This document shows positions 52,859-61,725 of a stretch of 64,000 nucleotides of DNA, one piece after another. A program made the translations under genes and the position numbers. This DNA comes from Hymenobacter sp. 15J16-1T3B. Lineage in GTDB: Bacteria > Bacteroidota > Bacteroidia > Cytophagales > Hymenobacteraceae. The notes below the pieces were generated by a model, which worked only from the letters and a program-made list of their open reading frames with translations, was not told where the DNA came from and searched no databases. The DNA lies in contig NZ_JAJFAV010000003.1 of NCBI RefSeq assembly GCF_020711235.1, positions 1-64,000 on the forward strand. The letters run 5' to 3'. Position 1 is the first letter of the stretch; each line of letters starts with the position of its first letter.

Positions 52859-55105
52859 TTACACAATCCGCAGCTTGGCGAAGCTCAGCAGCAGGGTCTT
52901 CTCGCCCACGCCGCCCTCAAACTGAATGGTGGCCTTTACCGAGCCGTCCTGCTTTTCCAGCTTGCTCACCGAGCCGAAACCAAATTTCGGGTGCTCCACC
53001 TTGTTGCCGACAGCTAGGTTGGTCGTGTCCGAGGGCTTGAAATCGGGGGAGGGCACGTAAGGCTTTACCGGGGCCGCGGCGGGCTTGATTTTCTGCGCGC
53101 CGACCAGGTTCGAGCGGCGCTCCAGCACCGGGGCGAAGGGGCTTTCCTCCTGCCCGTACTTAAACTCCACGAACGTCGGGTCGATTTCGTCGATGAAGCG
53201 GCTTTTCTCGCAGCTGCGCAGGTTGCCCCACTGGTAGCGCGAGGTAGCGTAGCTCAGCGTGAGCTTTTTCTCGGCGCGGGTAATAGCCACGTAGAACAGG
53301 CGGCGCTCCTCCTCCAGGTCGGTGCGCGAGGTAATCATCATCTGCGAGGGGAAGAGGTTTTCCTCCATGCCCACGATGTACACGTTGCGGAACTCCAGGC
53401 CCTTGGCCGAGTGAATGGTCATCAGCGTGACCGATTCACCCTCGTCCTTGGCGTCCTTGAGGTCGGTGTCGGTGACCAGGGCAATGTCCTGCAGGAAGGA
53501 GGCCAACGACTTGTCCTCGCGCTCCGGGTCGTCGACGTACTCCTTGATGCCGTTCAGCAGCTCCTGAATGTTCTCGTAACGCGAGAGGCCCTCGATGCTC
53601 TTGTCGGCGTAGAGGTCCTCGATCATGCCCGAGTTTTTGGCAATGAACTTGGCCGCTTCGAAGGCGTCGTCCTTGCCGGCCACCACCGCGTAGCTCTTGA
53701 TTTTTTCGCCGAAGTCCACCACCGGATTCGAGACGCGGGCGGGCAGAAACTGGTCGGCGTTGGTCACCACTTCCCAGAGCGTGTGGTTCGACTCCTCTGC
53801 CGCGTTGATCAGCTTGCTGATGGTGGTGTCGCCGATGCCGCGCTTGGGGTAGTTGATGATGCGGCGCAGGGCCTGCTCGTCGTTGGGGTTCACCGTCAGG
53901 CGCAGGTACGCCACCAGGTCCTTGATTTCCTTGCGCTGGTAAAAGCTCAGGCCGCCAACGATTTTGTACTTGATGTTGAGCTTGCGCAGGGATTCTTCCA
54001 TGGCGCGGCTCTGGGCATTGGTGCGGTAGAGGATAGCGAAATGATCATACGAGAGGTGATGGTTCATCTTCTCCTCGTAGATGCTGTTGGCCACCAGCTT
54101 GCCTTCCTCGTTGTCGGAAGCCGCCCGAATCACCTCGATGCGCGGGCCCTCCTCGTTGTCGGAGAAAACGCTCTTGCGCAGCTGGGCTTGGTTGTTCTTG
54201 ATAACCGAGTTGGCCGCCTTCACGATGTTCTTGGTGGAGCGGTAGTTCTGCTCCAGCTTGAAAATGGCCAGCTCCGGGTAGTCCTTCTCGAAGTTGAGAA
54301 TGTTCTGGATGTCGGCGCCGCGGAAGGCGTAGATGCTCTGCGCGTCGTCGCCCACCACGCAGATATTGCGGTTTTTGGCCGCCAGCTTCCGGCTGATCAG
54401 GTACTGCGAGTAGTTCGTATCCTGATACTCGTCCACCATCACGTAGTGGAAGATGTTCTGGTACTTGTTCAGCGCGTCCGGGTGGTCCTTGAACAAGACG
54501 TTGGTCTGATACAGCAGGTCGTCGAAGTCCATGGCGCCGGCCTTGAAGCAGCGCTGCTGGTACTGCTGGTAAATCACGCCAATCTTGGGGCGCAGCGCGG
54601 CCTCGTCGTCCTGCTTGATGACGGGGTCGTTCATATACTGCTGCACCGAAATCAGCTTGTTCTTGGCGGCCGAAATCCGGCCCAGCACCGTGCTCGGCTT
54701 GTAGAGCTTGTCGTCCAGGTCCAGCTCCTTCACGATTTGGGTGATGAGCGTCTTGGTGTCCTGGGTGTCGTAGATGGTGAAGTGCCGCGGGTAGCCGAGC
54801 TTGTCGGCCTCCGAGCGCAGAATGCGGGCGAAGATGCTGTGGAAGGTGCCCATCCAGAGGTTTTTGGCCTCGGGGCCGACCACCTTCTCGATACGGGCGC
54901 GCATTTCGCGGGCCGCCTTGTTGGTAAAGGTCAGGGCCAGGATATTGAACGGGTCCACGCCCTTTTCCAGCAGGTGGGCAATGCGGTAGGTCAGTACCCG
55001 CGTCTTGCCCGAGCCCGCGCCCGCAATAATCATCGCCGGGCCTTCGGTGTGCAACACCGCGCCGCGCTGCGACTCGTTCAGGAGGTTGATATAATCCAGT
55101 GCCAT
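52859..55105 (-). CDS. pcrA: UvrD/PcrA-type DNA helicase
   Basis: 748 aa superfamily 1A 3'-5' helicase. Motifs: Q-motif LNESQRGAVLHTEGP, Walker A AGAGSGKTRVLTYR, motif II DEYQDTN, motif III GDDAQSIYAFRGAD, motif IV QNYRSTKNIV, motif V LMTIHSAKGLEF and motif VI VAITRAEKKLTL. The C-terminus is a Tudor-like fold (VEHPKFGFGSVSKLEKQDGS) that in PcrA/UvrD binds RNA polymerase. It acts in nucleotide-excision and mismatch repair and in removing obstacles at forks. A TACCTTTG -7 box at 55140-55147 lies ~35 nt upstream. Confidence 0.96.
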   Translation of the reverse strand: MALDYINLLNESQRGAVLHTEGPAMIIAGAGSGKTRVLTYRIAHLLEKGVDPFNILALTFTNKAAREMRARIEKVVGPEAKNLWMGTFHSIFARILRSEADKLGYPRHFTIYDTQDTKTLITQIVKELDLDDKLYKPSTVLGRISAAKNKLISVQQYMNDPVIKQDDEAALRPKIGVIYQQYQQRCFKAGAMDFDDLLYQTNVLFKDHPDALNKYQNIFHYVMVDEYQDTNYSQYLISRKLAAKNRNICVVGDDAQSIYAFRGADIQNILNFEKDYPELAIFKLEQNYRSTKNIVKAANSVIKNNQAQLRKSVFSDNEEGPRIEVIRAASDNEEGKLVANSIYEEKMNHHLSYDHFAILYRTNAQSRAMEESLRKLNIKYKIVGGLSFYQRKEIKDLVAYLRLTVNPNDEQALRRIINYPKRGIGDTTISKLINAAEESNHTLWEVVTNADQFLPARVSNPVVDFGEKIKSYAVVAGKDDAFEAAKFIAKNSGMIEDLYADKSIEGLSRYENIQELLNGIKEYVDDPEREDKSLASFLQDIALVTDTDLKDAKDEGESVTLMTIHSAKGLEFRNVYIVGMEENLFPSQMMITSRTDLEEERRLFYVAITRAEKKLTLSYATSRYQWGNLRSCEKSRFIDEIDPTFVEFKYGQEESPFAPVLERRSNLVGAQKIKPAAAPVKPYVPSPDFKPSDTTNLAVGNKVEHPKFGFGSVSKLEKQDGSVKATIQFEGGVGEKTLLLSFAKLRIV

Positions 55106-55139
55106 GCGTCTTTCTGTAGCCGAATCAACAGCTAAACCA

Positions 55140-55147
55140 CAAAGGTA
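55140..55147 (-). promoter_or_regulatory. -7 box of the helicase gene
   Basis: A perfect TACCTTTG on the minus strand 35 nt before the ATG; no TTG at the ideal -33 distance. Confidence 0.45.
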
Positions 55148-55222
55148 GGGCGAAAGGTGCGGCGGGGGAAGCGCCAGGGCGGCTAATGTGGTTAGCGTTG
55201 CAGAATGGACCAGCCTAGTTGA

Positions 55223-55660
55223 CTAAGAGCCGTCAGTAGTCCGCTGTTGCTGGTGCTTGATAAAATCTTGGGCATACTCGCGTATCACCTCCTTAATACT
55301 AGTATCTGATGCAACTCGGTGCAGGAGTTCAAGCAAACTGGTGTCGTCAACAACCGGCTTATCCGCATTAAGCATTCTGTTGACCATTATCAACCCCATA
55401 CTTGACGGCTGCCGCTGAATGGACTCAAGCAATGCGGACTCGTAGTCGTCAAGATCCTCCAGGCCGTGCATGACACCCCAAAAGACCTCATTGTCTTCAT
55501 CCGGAAAACGCTCAAACAGATCGAACAATACATCGAGATATTGCTTGGCTTGACCAGATTCAAACAGCGCAGCAGAATCTGCTTCAAGCCGCAATAGGTC
55601 ATCGGAATGGCAGTCAAAAGCAGCAATGCGAGTACATGCTTCTGCGGCTTTGTTGGTCAT
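55223..55660 (-). CDS. Small acidic protein, possible Imm30-like immunity protein
   Basis: 145 aa from the ATG at 55660. It is acidic and helical, with motifs LDVLFDLFERFPDEDNEVFW, GVMHGLEDLDDYESALLESI and GLIMVNRMLNADKPVVDDTS. These loosely match my memory of Imm30-type polymorphic-toxin immunity proteins (a W-G/hG-LE block and an R-hLN block); I am not certain. Base composition is visibly AT-richer than the flanking genes, suggesting recent transfer. No toxin gene is adjacent. It is cytosolic; if an immunity protein, it would neutralise an incoming or neighbouring-cell toxin. Confidence 0.6.
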   Translation of the reverse strand: MTNKAAEACTRIAAFDCHSDDLLRLEADSAALFESGQAKQYLDVLFDLFERFPDEDNEVFWGVMHGLEDLDDYESALLESIQRQPSSMGLIMVNRMLNADKPVVDDTSLLELLHRVASDTSIKEVIREYAQDFIKHQQQRTTDGS

Positions 55661-55683
55661 AGTAGCCGTAACAATAAGAAAGC

Positions 55684-56877
55684 CTACTTCATCAGCCCGC
55701 GGTTCAGGTGCAGCACCAGCTGCACGGAATCCCGGCGCCAGCGGCCCCGCAGCTGCAACGAGTCCGATGCCGTGCGCTGATACTGCCAGCGGCGCGGGGC
55801 GGCGTAGTCGTTGTTTTCGTTGCGGGCAATGAGCTGAATCAGTTCTTTCGGGCGGGCCGAATCGGGCTCGGTCACGAACCGGTCGCGGCGCACGGAGTTG
55901 CGCAGCACGGCCTGGGCGGCTTGGAAGTAGGCGCGGGCGGGGTAGGCCGAGTCGGCGGGGGTGAGCGGCTGCCAGCGGCCGGCTTGCCAGCGGGCGGCCC
56001 GGGCGGTTTCCCACACGCCGGTCAGCGGTAGCACGGCGGCCTGCTCGGCGGCGTACTCGCGGGTGCCTTGCACGTCCAGAGCCGTCAGGCCGATAACGGC
56101 CAGGGTGAAGAGCACGCCCAGGCCGCGGTAGACCAAGCGCCCGCGCCGGCCGAAGCGGGAGGCCGTGGCGGGCAGGGTGCGCAGCGCCGCGGGTCGGTGG
56201 CCGATGAAAAACTGCCAGAGCCGGTCCACGTCCTGCAACAGCAGCAGCAAGGCGAAGAACAGGTAGCTGCCCGAACCGATTTTGACGCAAACGTCGAAAA
56301 ACACGTTGACCACAAACACGTTCAGCATCACCACCGTGGCAATGAAGGCGCCCAGCGTGCGGGTGCGGCGAACGAGCAGCAGGGCCGCCGGCACCACTTC
56401 GCCCCAGCCCAGAAACTGCTGGTATCCGCGCGAGTAGCCGAAAAATTGCCAGGCTACGCGCATCGGAGTCAATTCGGCCGGCGGGGTGTCGAGGTTGGCC
56501 CACAGGCGCGGAAACTGGGTGGCCAGCACCTTCACAAAGCCGTAGCGAAACAGCGTCAGGCTCAGGTACAGTGCCACCAGGTCAAGCAGCACTTCCGCAA
56601 TGGCCCAGCGGCGGCGCTGCAGCAGCTGCGCCGCGGCCAGCGCCGTGCCCGCCACCGCGCCCCAGATCAGGCCGATGCGCAGGGTGAGCCACTGCGTGGG
56701 GGTGTCACCGCAGCTGGACGACGCTTCCTGCAGGGGCGTGAGCAGCCCGGTGGCAACGGATAGTTCGTAGAGCAAGGGGCTCAGCATCACGCCCAAGGCG
56801 GCGCTGGCGGCTACGGTGTTGAGCAGGTGCCAGCCCGTGGGAGCTGAGCGAATGGCAGGGGTGACGGACGAATTCAT
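55684..56877 (-). CDS. Multi-pass membrane protein (DoxX/HTTM-like), function unknown
   Basis: 397 aa. At least five membrane helices in the first ~290 residues (TVAASAALGVMLSPLLYELS, LIWGAVAGTALAAAQLLQ, LLDLVALYLSLTLFRYGFVK, FIATVVMLNVFVVNVFFDVC, YRGLGVLFTLAVIGLTALDV). A soluble C-terminal domain of ~110 residues follows (AVLPLTGVWETARAARWQAG to the end). The pattern LFRYGFVKV and WGEVVPAALLLVRRTRTLGA recalls DoxX-like or HTTM membrane proteins. No catalytic motif is evident. The C-terminal domain may face the periplasm. Confidence 0.6.
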   Translation of the reverse strand: MNSSVTPAIRSAPTGWHLLNTVAASAALGVMLSPLLYELSVATGLLTPLQEASSSCGDTPTQWLTLRIGLIWGAVAGTALAAAQLLQRRRWAIAEVLLDLVALYLSLTLFRYGFVKVLATQFPRLWANLDTPPAELTPMRVAWQFFGYSRGYQQFLGWGEVVPAALLLVRRTRTLGAFIATVVMLNVFVVNVFFDVCVKIGSGSYLFFALLLLLQDVDRLWQFFIGHRPAALRTLPATASRFGRRGRLVYRGLGVLFTLAVIGLTALDVQGTREYAAEQAAVLPLTGVWETARAARWQAGRWQPLTPADSAYPARAYFQAAQAVLRNSVRRDRFVTEPDSARPKELIQLIARNENNDYAAPRRWQYQRTASDSLQLRGRWRRDSVQLVLHLNRGLMK

Positions 56878-57067
56878 GCGGCTGGGAGAGATGCCAAGCT
56901 AACGCAACCGCTGCATAAGTCAAATGCTATATTGCTGTTACAGGTCAAGCAACCGTTGCGCGGGCCAGGGGTACAGTCGTGGGCTGCCGCGAACTTCGCC
57001 GCGCCGGGCGTTGTTCGGCAGCGAATCTGCCGCCGTATCTTTGCGGTTCGCTTTGCCAGCTTTTCCG

Positions 57068-57646
57068 ATGATTGTCATCCAGAATACCATTGTCTCCGAC
57101 GACGTCCGTGACCAGTTTTTCGTCTGCAACCTGGAGCGCTGCAAGGGCGCCTGCTGCGTGGAGGGCGACCTGGGCGCCCCGCTCGAAGAAGCCGAACTAC
57201 GGATTCTGGAGCAGGAATACGACAAGATCAAACCTTTCCTGACCCACGCTGGCCGCCACGCCATCGAAGAGCAGGGGCTGTACGTCAAGGATTGGGAGGG
57301 CGACTACAGCACGACCACCATCGACAACCGCGAGTGCGCCTACGCCCTCTACGACGAGCGGGGCATCCTCAAGTGCGGCATCGAGCAAGCTTACCTGGCC
57401 GGCGCGACGACCTTTAAAAAGCCCATCAGCTGCCACCTGTACCCCATCCGCATCAGCAAGTACGACGAGTTTGACGCGCTGAACTACGACCGGTGGGAAA
57501 TCTGCAACCCGGCTTGTGCCTTTGGGGCCCAGCTGGGCGTGCCGGTGTACAAGTTTCTAAAGGAGCCGCTGATCCGCAAGTATGGGGAAGCCTGGTACCA
57601 GGAGCTGACCCAGGAAATCGAGCAGCCCAAGCCGGCCGTCAGCTAG
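57068..57646 (+). CDS. DUF3109 family protein
   Basis: 192 aa, cytosolic. Conserved N-terminal cysteines (C20, C25, C29, C30 in [18 protein letters not shown]) plus [24 protein letters not shown] and ICNPACAFG give a Cys-rich metal-binding look, similar to YkgJ-type proteins. Function unknown. Its TAG stop shares a CTAG with the stop of the convergent outer-membrane protein gene, so the two genes overlap by four bases. Confidence 0.88.
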   Translation: MIVIQNTIVSDDVRDQFFVCNLERCKGACCVEGDLGAPLEEAELRILEQEYDKIKPFLTHAGRHAIEEQGLYVKDWEGDYSTTTIDNRECAYALYDERGILKCGIEQAYLAGATTFKKPISCHLYPIRISKYDEFDALNYDRWEICNPACAFGAQLGVPVYKFLKEPLIRKYGEAWYQELTQEIEQPKPAVS

Positions 57647-58362
57647 CGCGCCTGGCGCAGCGGGTAGTGCAGCGTTACTTCGGCGTAGCTTTCCCCCAGG
57701 CCCAGGGTTTGGTCGCGCGCCAGGCCCTGCGCGTAGCTGGCCATGATAACCCACGGGTGTCGGGCCGAGGCGGCGCGGTAGCCCAGGCCAGCGTGCAGCA
57801 GTAGATTGGCCACGCCCAGGCCCACGCTGGTGTCGTTGAAACTGCTGTCGGGGTGGGCTAGGTAGCTTTTGCGGATGCGGCTGTGGTCTTGCATGTTCAC
57901 CGACACCATCGGGCCCGCTTCGAGCACGAGGTGCTCATCCAGCCAGTAGCGCAGGCCCAGCAGCAAGCGGACGTTGACGGTGCGAAAGCGCTGCTGCAAT
58001 TGGTATTCCGGCTCGCGGGGGTAGCCCCGGGGCGCCCCCGGGTTAACGGTTACGTTGGCTTGCCGGCGCAGGTACGCCGCTCCGGCGCGCAGTAGCACGA
58101 AGGTGCGCTGCCCCGTTGGGGGCACGGGCAGGGCCAGCGTGATACCCGCGGCGGCGCCTACCTGGGGCGTGGCGTTGCCGAGGCGGTAGGTCGTGAGTGA
58201 GCCCAGCCCCCCGCTTTGTGCCGTGGCGCTGGCGTAGCTCGGGATGGTAAGCACGGGGCCAGCATACACGCTGACTTCGCCGTGGGGAGACCCTTGTTGC
58301 GAGAAGGCCGGGCAACAGGCTCCGATGCTGCCCAGCACAGCTAATAGCAATGGTTTCTGCAT
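57643..58362 (-). CDS. Outer-membrane beta-barrel protein, function unknown (paralogue 1)
   Basis: 239 aa. Signal peptide ([21 protein letters not shown]), then alternating amphipathic strands: [78 protein letters not shown] porin-like or OmpA-type 8-10-strand barrel is likely. It is a tandem paralogue of the protein at 58534: both share [17 protein letters not shown], RTVxxxxxLGxRxxL and a closing ExSYAEVTxxY-like strand. Confidence 0.68.
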   Translation of the reverse strand: MQKPLLLAVLGSIGACCPAFSQQGSPHGEVSVYAGPVLTIPSYASATAQSGGLGSLTTYRLGNATPQVGAAAGITLALPVPPTGQRTFVLLRAGAAYLRRQANVTVNPGAPRGYPREPEYQLQQRFRTVNVRLLLGLRYWLDEHLVLEAGPMVSVNMQDHSRIRKSYLAHPDSSFNDTSVGLGVANLLLHAGLGYRAASARHPWVIMASYAQGLARDQTLGLGESYAEVTLHYPLRQAR

Positions 58363-58533
58363 CGGTGGTTACGAATTGCCGGCCGCAGGGGCATAACAAC
58401 AGGGCGGCCGACACTGGCCCGCTCAAGTGATAAATCGAAAGAAGCGCCGGGTGACGCAACGACGGCCGCAATATGCGGCGGAAAAGCGGCTCGTCAAGTG
58501 CTCTAGGTGCGGGAGCCAAGGCTAGCGGCCGGG

Positions 58534-59259
58534 CTACTGCGGCTTGAGGGCGTACTGCACCGTCAGCTCGGCAAAGTCTTCGCCGGTGGCCACCTGCGTG
58601 CGGCGCAGCACCAGCCCGCGGGCGTAGCCGGCCGACAGCTGCCAGCGGCTGGCCGGCCCGGCCGGGCGCAGCCCGAAGGCGCCGCGCAGGAGCACATTGG
58701 TGCCCGGGGCCGGCAAATAACCTTTGGTGCTGGCTTCGCTGTCGAGGCGGCTGTAGTCTTGGCAGGTGAGGGCCAGCATGGGGCCGATTTCCCAGAACAC
58801 CCGGCGGCGCGGCGCCAGGTAATGGCGCACGCCCAGCCCCACCTGCGCATCCACGGTGCGGTAGCGGAAACGCGCGTCGTAGGCGGGGGGCGGCGGCACG
58901 GTGGGCGCATACGGGTCGGCATGCACGGTCAGCTGCCGGCGGTTGTAGGCCGCGCGCAAACTCAGCACAAAGCAGGTGCTGCGGCTGGCCGGGGGCACGG
59001 GCAGGGCCAGGGTAGCGCCAACAGCGGCGCCCACCTGGGGCGGGTGCTGGCCCAACGTGTAGTCGGTGCCGTTTTCGGCCGAGCCGTTGCGCTGCCGGGC
59101 CGCCGGGTAGCGCAGACGCCCGACCAGCAAACTGCTGCTCAGGCTCCAGCGCCCCGCCTTGGCCGCGGTGGCCTGCTGAGCCGCCGCGGGCAGAGCGGGC
59201 AGCAGCAAGGAGCTCAGCAGCAGGCAACGGATAAGGCGTGATACGGAGTAGTGCGGCAT
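58534..59259 (-). CDS. Outer-membrane beta-barrel protein, function unknown (paralogue 2)
   Basis: 241 aa. The start at 59259 (MPHYSVSRL) gives a clean signal peptide (LIRCLLLSSLLLPALPAAAQ); longer frames add unrelated sequence. Strands follow the same order as the 57643 protein: GQHPPQVGAAVGATLALPVP, FVLSLRAAYNRRQLTVH, RTVDAQVGLGVRHYLAPRRR, FWEIGPMLALTCQDYSRLDS, GEDFAELTVQYALKPQ. The two genes are tandem and separated by 171 bp, consistent with an old duplication. Predicted outer-membrane location. Confidence 0.68.
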   Translation of the reverse strand: MPHYSVSRLIRCLLLSSLLLPALPAAAQQATAAKAGRWSLSSSLLVGRLRYPAARQRNGSAENGTDYTLGQHPPQVGAAVGATLALPVPPASRSTCFVLSLRAAYNRRQLTVHADPYAPTVPPPPAYDARFRYRTVDAQVGLGVRHYLAPRRRVFWEIGPMLALTCQDYSRLDSEASTKGYLPAPGTNVLLRGAFGLRPAGPASRWQLSAGYARGLVLRRTQVATGEDFAELTVQYALKPQ

Positions 59260-59400
59260 AAAGCGAAGCGGATTTGCTGCTAAACGCGCGGCGCCGGTAT
59301 TCCGTGTAAGCGCCCGGAGCAGACCGGAAACGCCGGGGCCGGTTTCAAAAGGAAATAAGCCCGTGTACCCGCGGCCGGTGGGACGAGGCCATTCCGCACA

Positions 59401-59431
59401 AAAAAGGCCCGCTGAAGCAGCGGGCCTTTTT
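59401..59431 (-). terminator. Terminator after the alpha-amylase gene
   Basis: AAAAAGGCCCGCTG pairs perfectly with CAGCGGGCCTTTTT around AAG, 30 nt beyond the stop at 59462. Confidence 0.88.
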
Positions 59432-59461
59432 CCGGTCATTCACTCACAAAGCTTGGGTGGC

Positions 59462-61267
59462 TTAGTGCCAAGTGTCGGTGCGCGTCATCGAGGTGCCGGT
59501 GGGCGTGAAGCTGTTGTTGGGGTCGGCTTCCCAGAGCACGTTGCCGGCCGCGTCCTTGCGGATGTGCTTGTACTGCACGGCCGTGCCCGAGGTCAGGTTG
59601 ATGGTCACCGTCCAGTTCGGCCAGGCCGCGCCACTCATTTTGATGGCGTTGGCCGTGTTCCAGGCGCCCAGCTCGGCCGTGTTGCCCACGATGTAGAGGT
59701 CCTGCCCGCTCACCGTGTTGCTGTAGTTGATGTTGAAGGTCACGGCCGTTTTGGTGGTGCTCGGCGGGGTGGTGGAACCGCTGCCCGGTACCCACACCGC
59801 GTAGTTGCGGGCGCCGACCGGGAAGGTGCCGGTGCCGTTGGCGTCGGTCGTGACGGTATTGGTGTTGTTGCCGGTTTTGTCGGTCAAAGTCGCGCTCTTA
59901 AAAGGCGTGGTAATGGTCTTGGTGCGGGCGGTGCCGCCGTCGTTGAGCAGCACGAGCAGGCCGGGGTGGGAGGAGTCGCCGGCCCGGGAGTAGGCGTACA
60001 CGTCCGCGTCGTTGACGCCGGTGTACTCCGTGGCCGCGCCGTAGGCATTGGCTTTGCGGATGCCGATGAGCTTCTTGATCTGGGCGCCCAAGCCGTATTC
60101 GTAATAGTCGCGGTAGAACACGCAGGGGTAGCCCTTCTCGCGAGTCAGGATGTAGGCGTAGGCCAGCATCTTCAGGTTGGTCACCGGCGAGTACAGCGCC
60201 CCGCCCTGCTGGTCGGTGTCGTGGTTATCCACGAACGACACCGACAGCGGGCCGTTGGCCTCGGTGAAGCCGGCAAACTGCAGCCCGCGCATGTCCCAGC
60301 CGCCGTTGCCGTTGCTCATGTCCTGGAAAGTGTAGTGCAGCGGCACGTCGAACAGGCTGGTGCGCCCGCCGGTGGCGGCGGCGTAGTTGTTCATGTCGGT
60401 CAGGTTGCGAAACCACGCTTCCGACACGGCAAACCGGCCGCTTGTGCCCTTCACCGCGTCGAGCCATTGGTTCACGAAGGGCGTGTAGATGTGCTTGGTC
60501 GCGTCGAGGCGGTAGCCGTCGAGGCTGAGCTTGGTGGTAATCCAGTTGCCCCAGTTGATGGTTTCGGTGGCGTTGCTGGCGTTGCCGTTGTACTGAATTT
60601 CCGAGCCGAGCAGGTTGTCGTAGGCGTCGCCGTTGGCATAGGGCTGGAAGTCCCAGCTTTTCCACTGGTACCAGCCGTTGTTGGGTGCCTGCTGGGTGCC
60701 GGTGAAGTTGGCCGAACTCCATTTGTAGGCGCTGTAAGTAGTGCCGCGGCCGGGGAAGTTGAACTTCGTGTACACGGTGTTGCCGTTCACCGTTTCCTGC
60801 GCGTCGGCCCAGGTCAGGTGGTTCATCACCATGTCCTCGTACACCTGAATGCCCTTGCCGTGCAGGGCTGTAATGGCCGCCTGCAGCTGGCTGACAGTGC
60901 CGTAGCGGGTGGCCACCGTGCCTTTCTGGTTGAATTCGCCCAGGTCGTAGCGGTCGTACACGCCGTAGCCTACGTCTTGGGCGCTGCCGCCCTTGTAGGC
61001 CGGCGGCAGCCAGATGGCGGTGATGCCCGCGTCGCTCAGTTCCTGGGCCTTGCTGCCCAGATTTTGCCACCACGTACCCGCCGTGGTGCTCACAGGCGTG
61101 TTCCAGTAGAAGCCCTGCATCATCACGCCGTTGGCCACTACGGCGTTGGGGGTAGTGGCCAGCGGGGCCACCGCGGGGGCCGTCGTCACGGCCGCTTCCT
61201 TGCTGCACGAAGCCAATAAGGCTCCGGCCGCGAGCAGCCAAGCGGCTGCCGCAGAATGTTTGAACAT
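59462..61267 (-). CDS. Lipoprotein alpha-amylase (GH13) with C-terminal starch-binding domain
   Basis: 601 aa. Lipobox at LLAS-C21 means a lipid anchor, and the start at 61267 fits it. The GH13 barrel is intact: nucleophile D255 (SLDGYRLDATKHI), acid/base E283 (FAVSEAWF) and stabiliser D350 (VSFVDNHD). The organisation recalls maltooligosaccharide-forming or liquefying amylases (MMQGFYWNTP, DMVMNHL). A Thr/Pro linker (SGSTTPPSTTKTAV) leads to a CBM20-type starch-binding domain at ~505-601 (YIVGNTAELGAWNTANAIKM, QYKHIRKDAAGNVLWEADPN). It hydrolyses alpha-1,4-glucan at the cell surface. No SusC/SusD pair is adjacent. Confidence 0.93.
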   Translation of the reverse strand: MFKHSAAAAWLLAAGALLASCSKEAAVTTAPAVAPLATTPNAVVANGVMMQGFYWNTPVSTTAGTWWQNLGSKAQELSDAGITAIWLPPAYKGGSAQDVGYGVYDRYDLGEFNQKGTVATRYGTVSQLQAAITALHGKGIQVYEDMVMNHLTWADAQETVNGNTVYTKFNFPGRGTTYSAYKWSSANFTGTQQAPNNGWYQWKSWDFQPYANGDAYDNLLGSEIQYNGNASNATETINWGNWITTKLSLDGYRLDATKHIYTPFVNQWLDAVKGTSGRFAVSEAWFRNLTDMNNYAAATGGRTSLFDVPLHYTFQDMSNGNGGWDMRGLQFAGFTEANGPLSVSFVDNHDTDQQGGALYSPVTNLKMLAYAYILTREKGYPCVFYRDYYEYGLGAQIKKLIGIRKANAYGAATEYTGVNDADVYAYSRAGDSSHPGLLVLLNDGGTARTKTITTPFKSATLTDKTGNNTNTVTTDANGTGTFPVGARNYAVWVPGSGSTTPPSTTKTAVTFNINYSNTVSGQDLYIVGNTAELGAWNTANAIKMSGAAWPNWTVTINLTSGTAVQYKHIRKDAAGNVLWEADPNNSFTPTGTSMTRTDTWH

Positions 61268-61725
61268 AAAGAGTGGGAATGGTTGTGGAGCCCGCAAATA
61301 GGCAAAACTCCCGGAGAAATCATAAATAAATTCCGCAAGTAAAATGAAAAAAGTGAGCGGTTACTTTTCGCCATGAAAGCCGGTAACATGCCCAACAGAG
61401 CACGCACACTGCTGAAAAAGCTTCGATGGCAGAGGGCACAGCCAGCCGAAGAGCCGGCAGCAGGCTTACGGCGACGGTGGCCTGCCCTGCTGCTAGAGGC
61501 GGCAAACGGCGCGGCCCGCTGAAGCGAAACGAGGCCCTGCAACCGGCAGCGGAGGGGACTGACGCTACTGTGGGCAAGCCGCTGAAGGAGCCGGTATGTC
61601 GGCCAGCACATTGACCTACGCCAAACCCGCATTGGCCCAGCAGGCGCTTCGGTTTAGCGGCAATGTGCCCAATGAATAAACTTGTTAGATTATTTTTAGA
61701 GTCTGCTACCCGCTTGCCCCAACAC
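61268..61725. other. 458-bp intergenic stretch upstream of the amylase and GT-C genes
   Basis: Divergent region. It has an AT-rich block by the amylase start (61310-61350) that may hold its promoter and another at 61680-61695 (TTAGATTATTTTTAG) before the membrane-protein gene. Minus-strand frames at 61186-61632 and 61320-61811 show no family resemblance. Confidence 0.4.
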
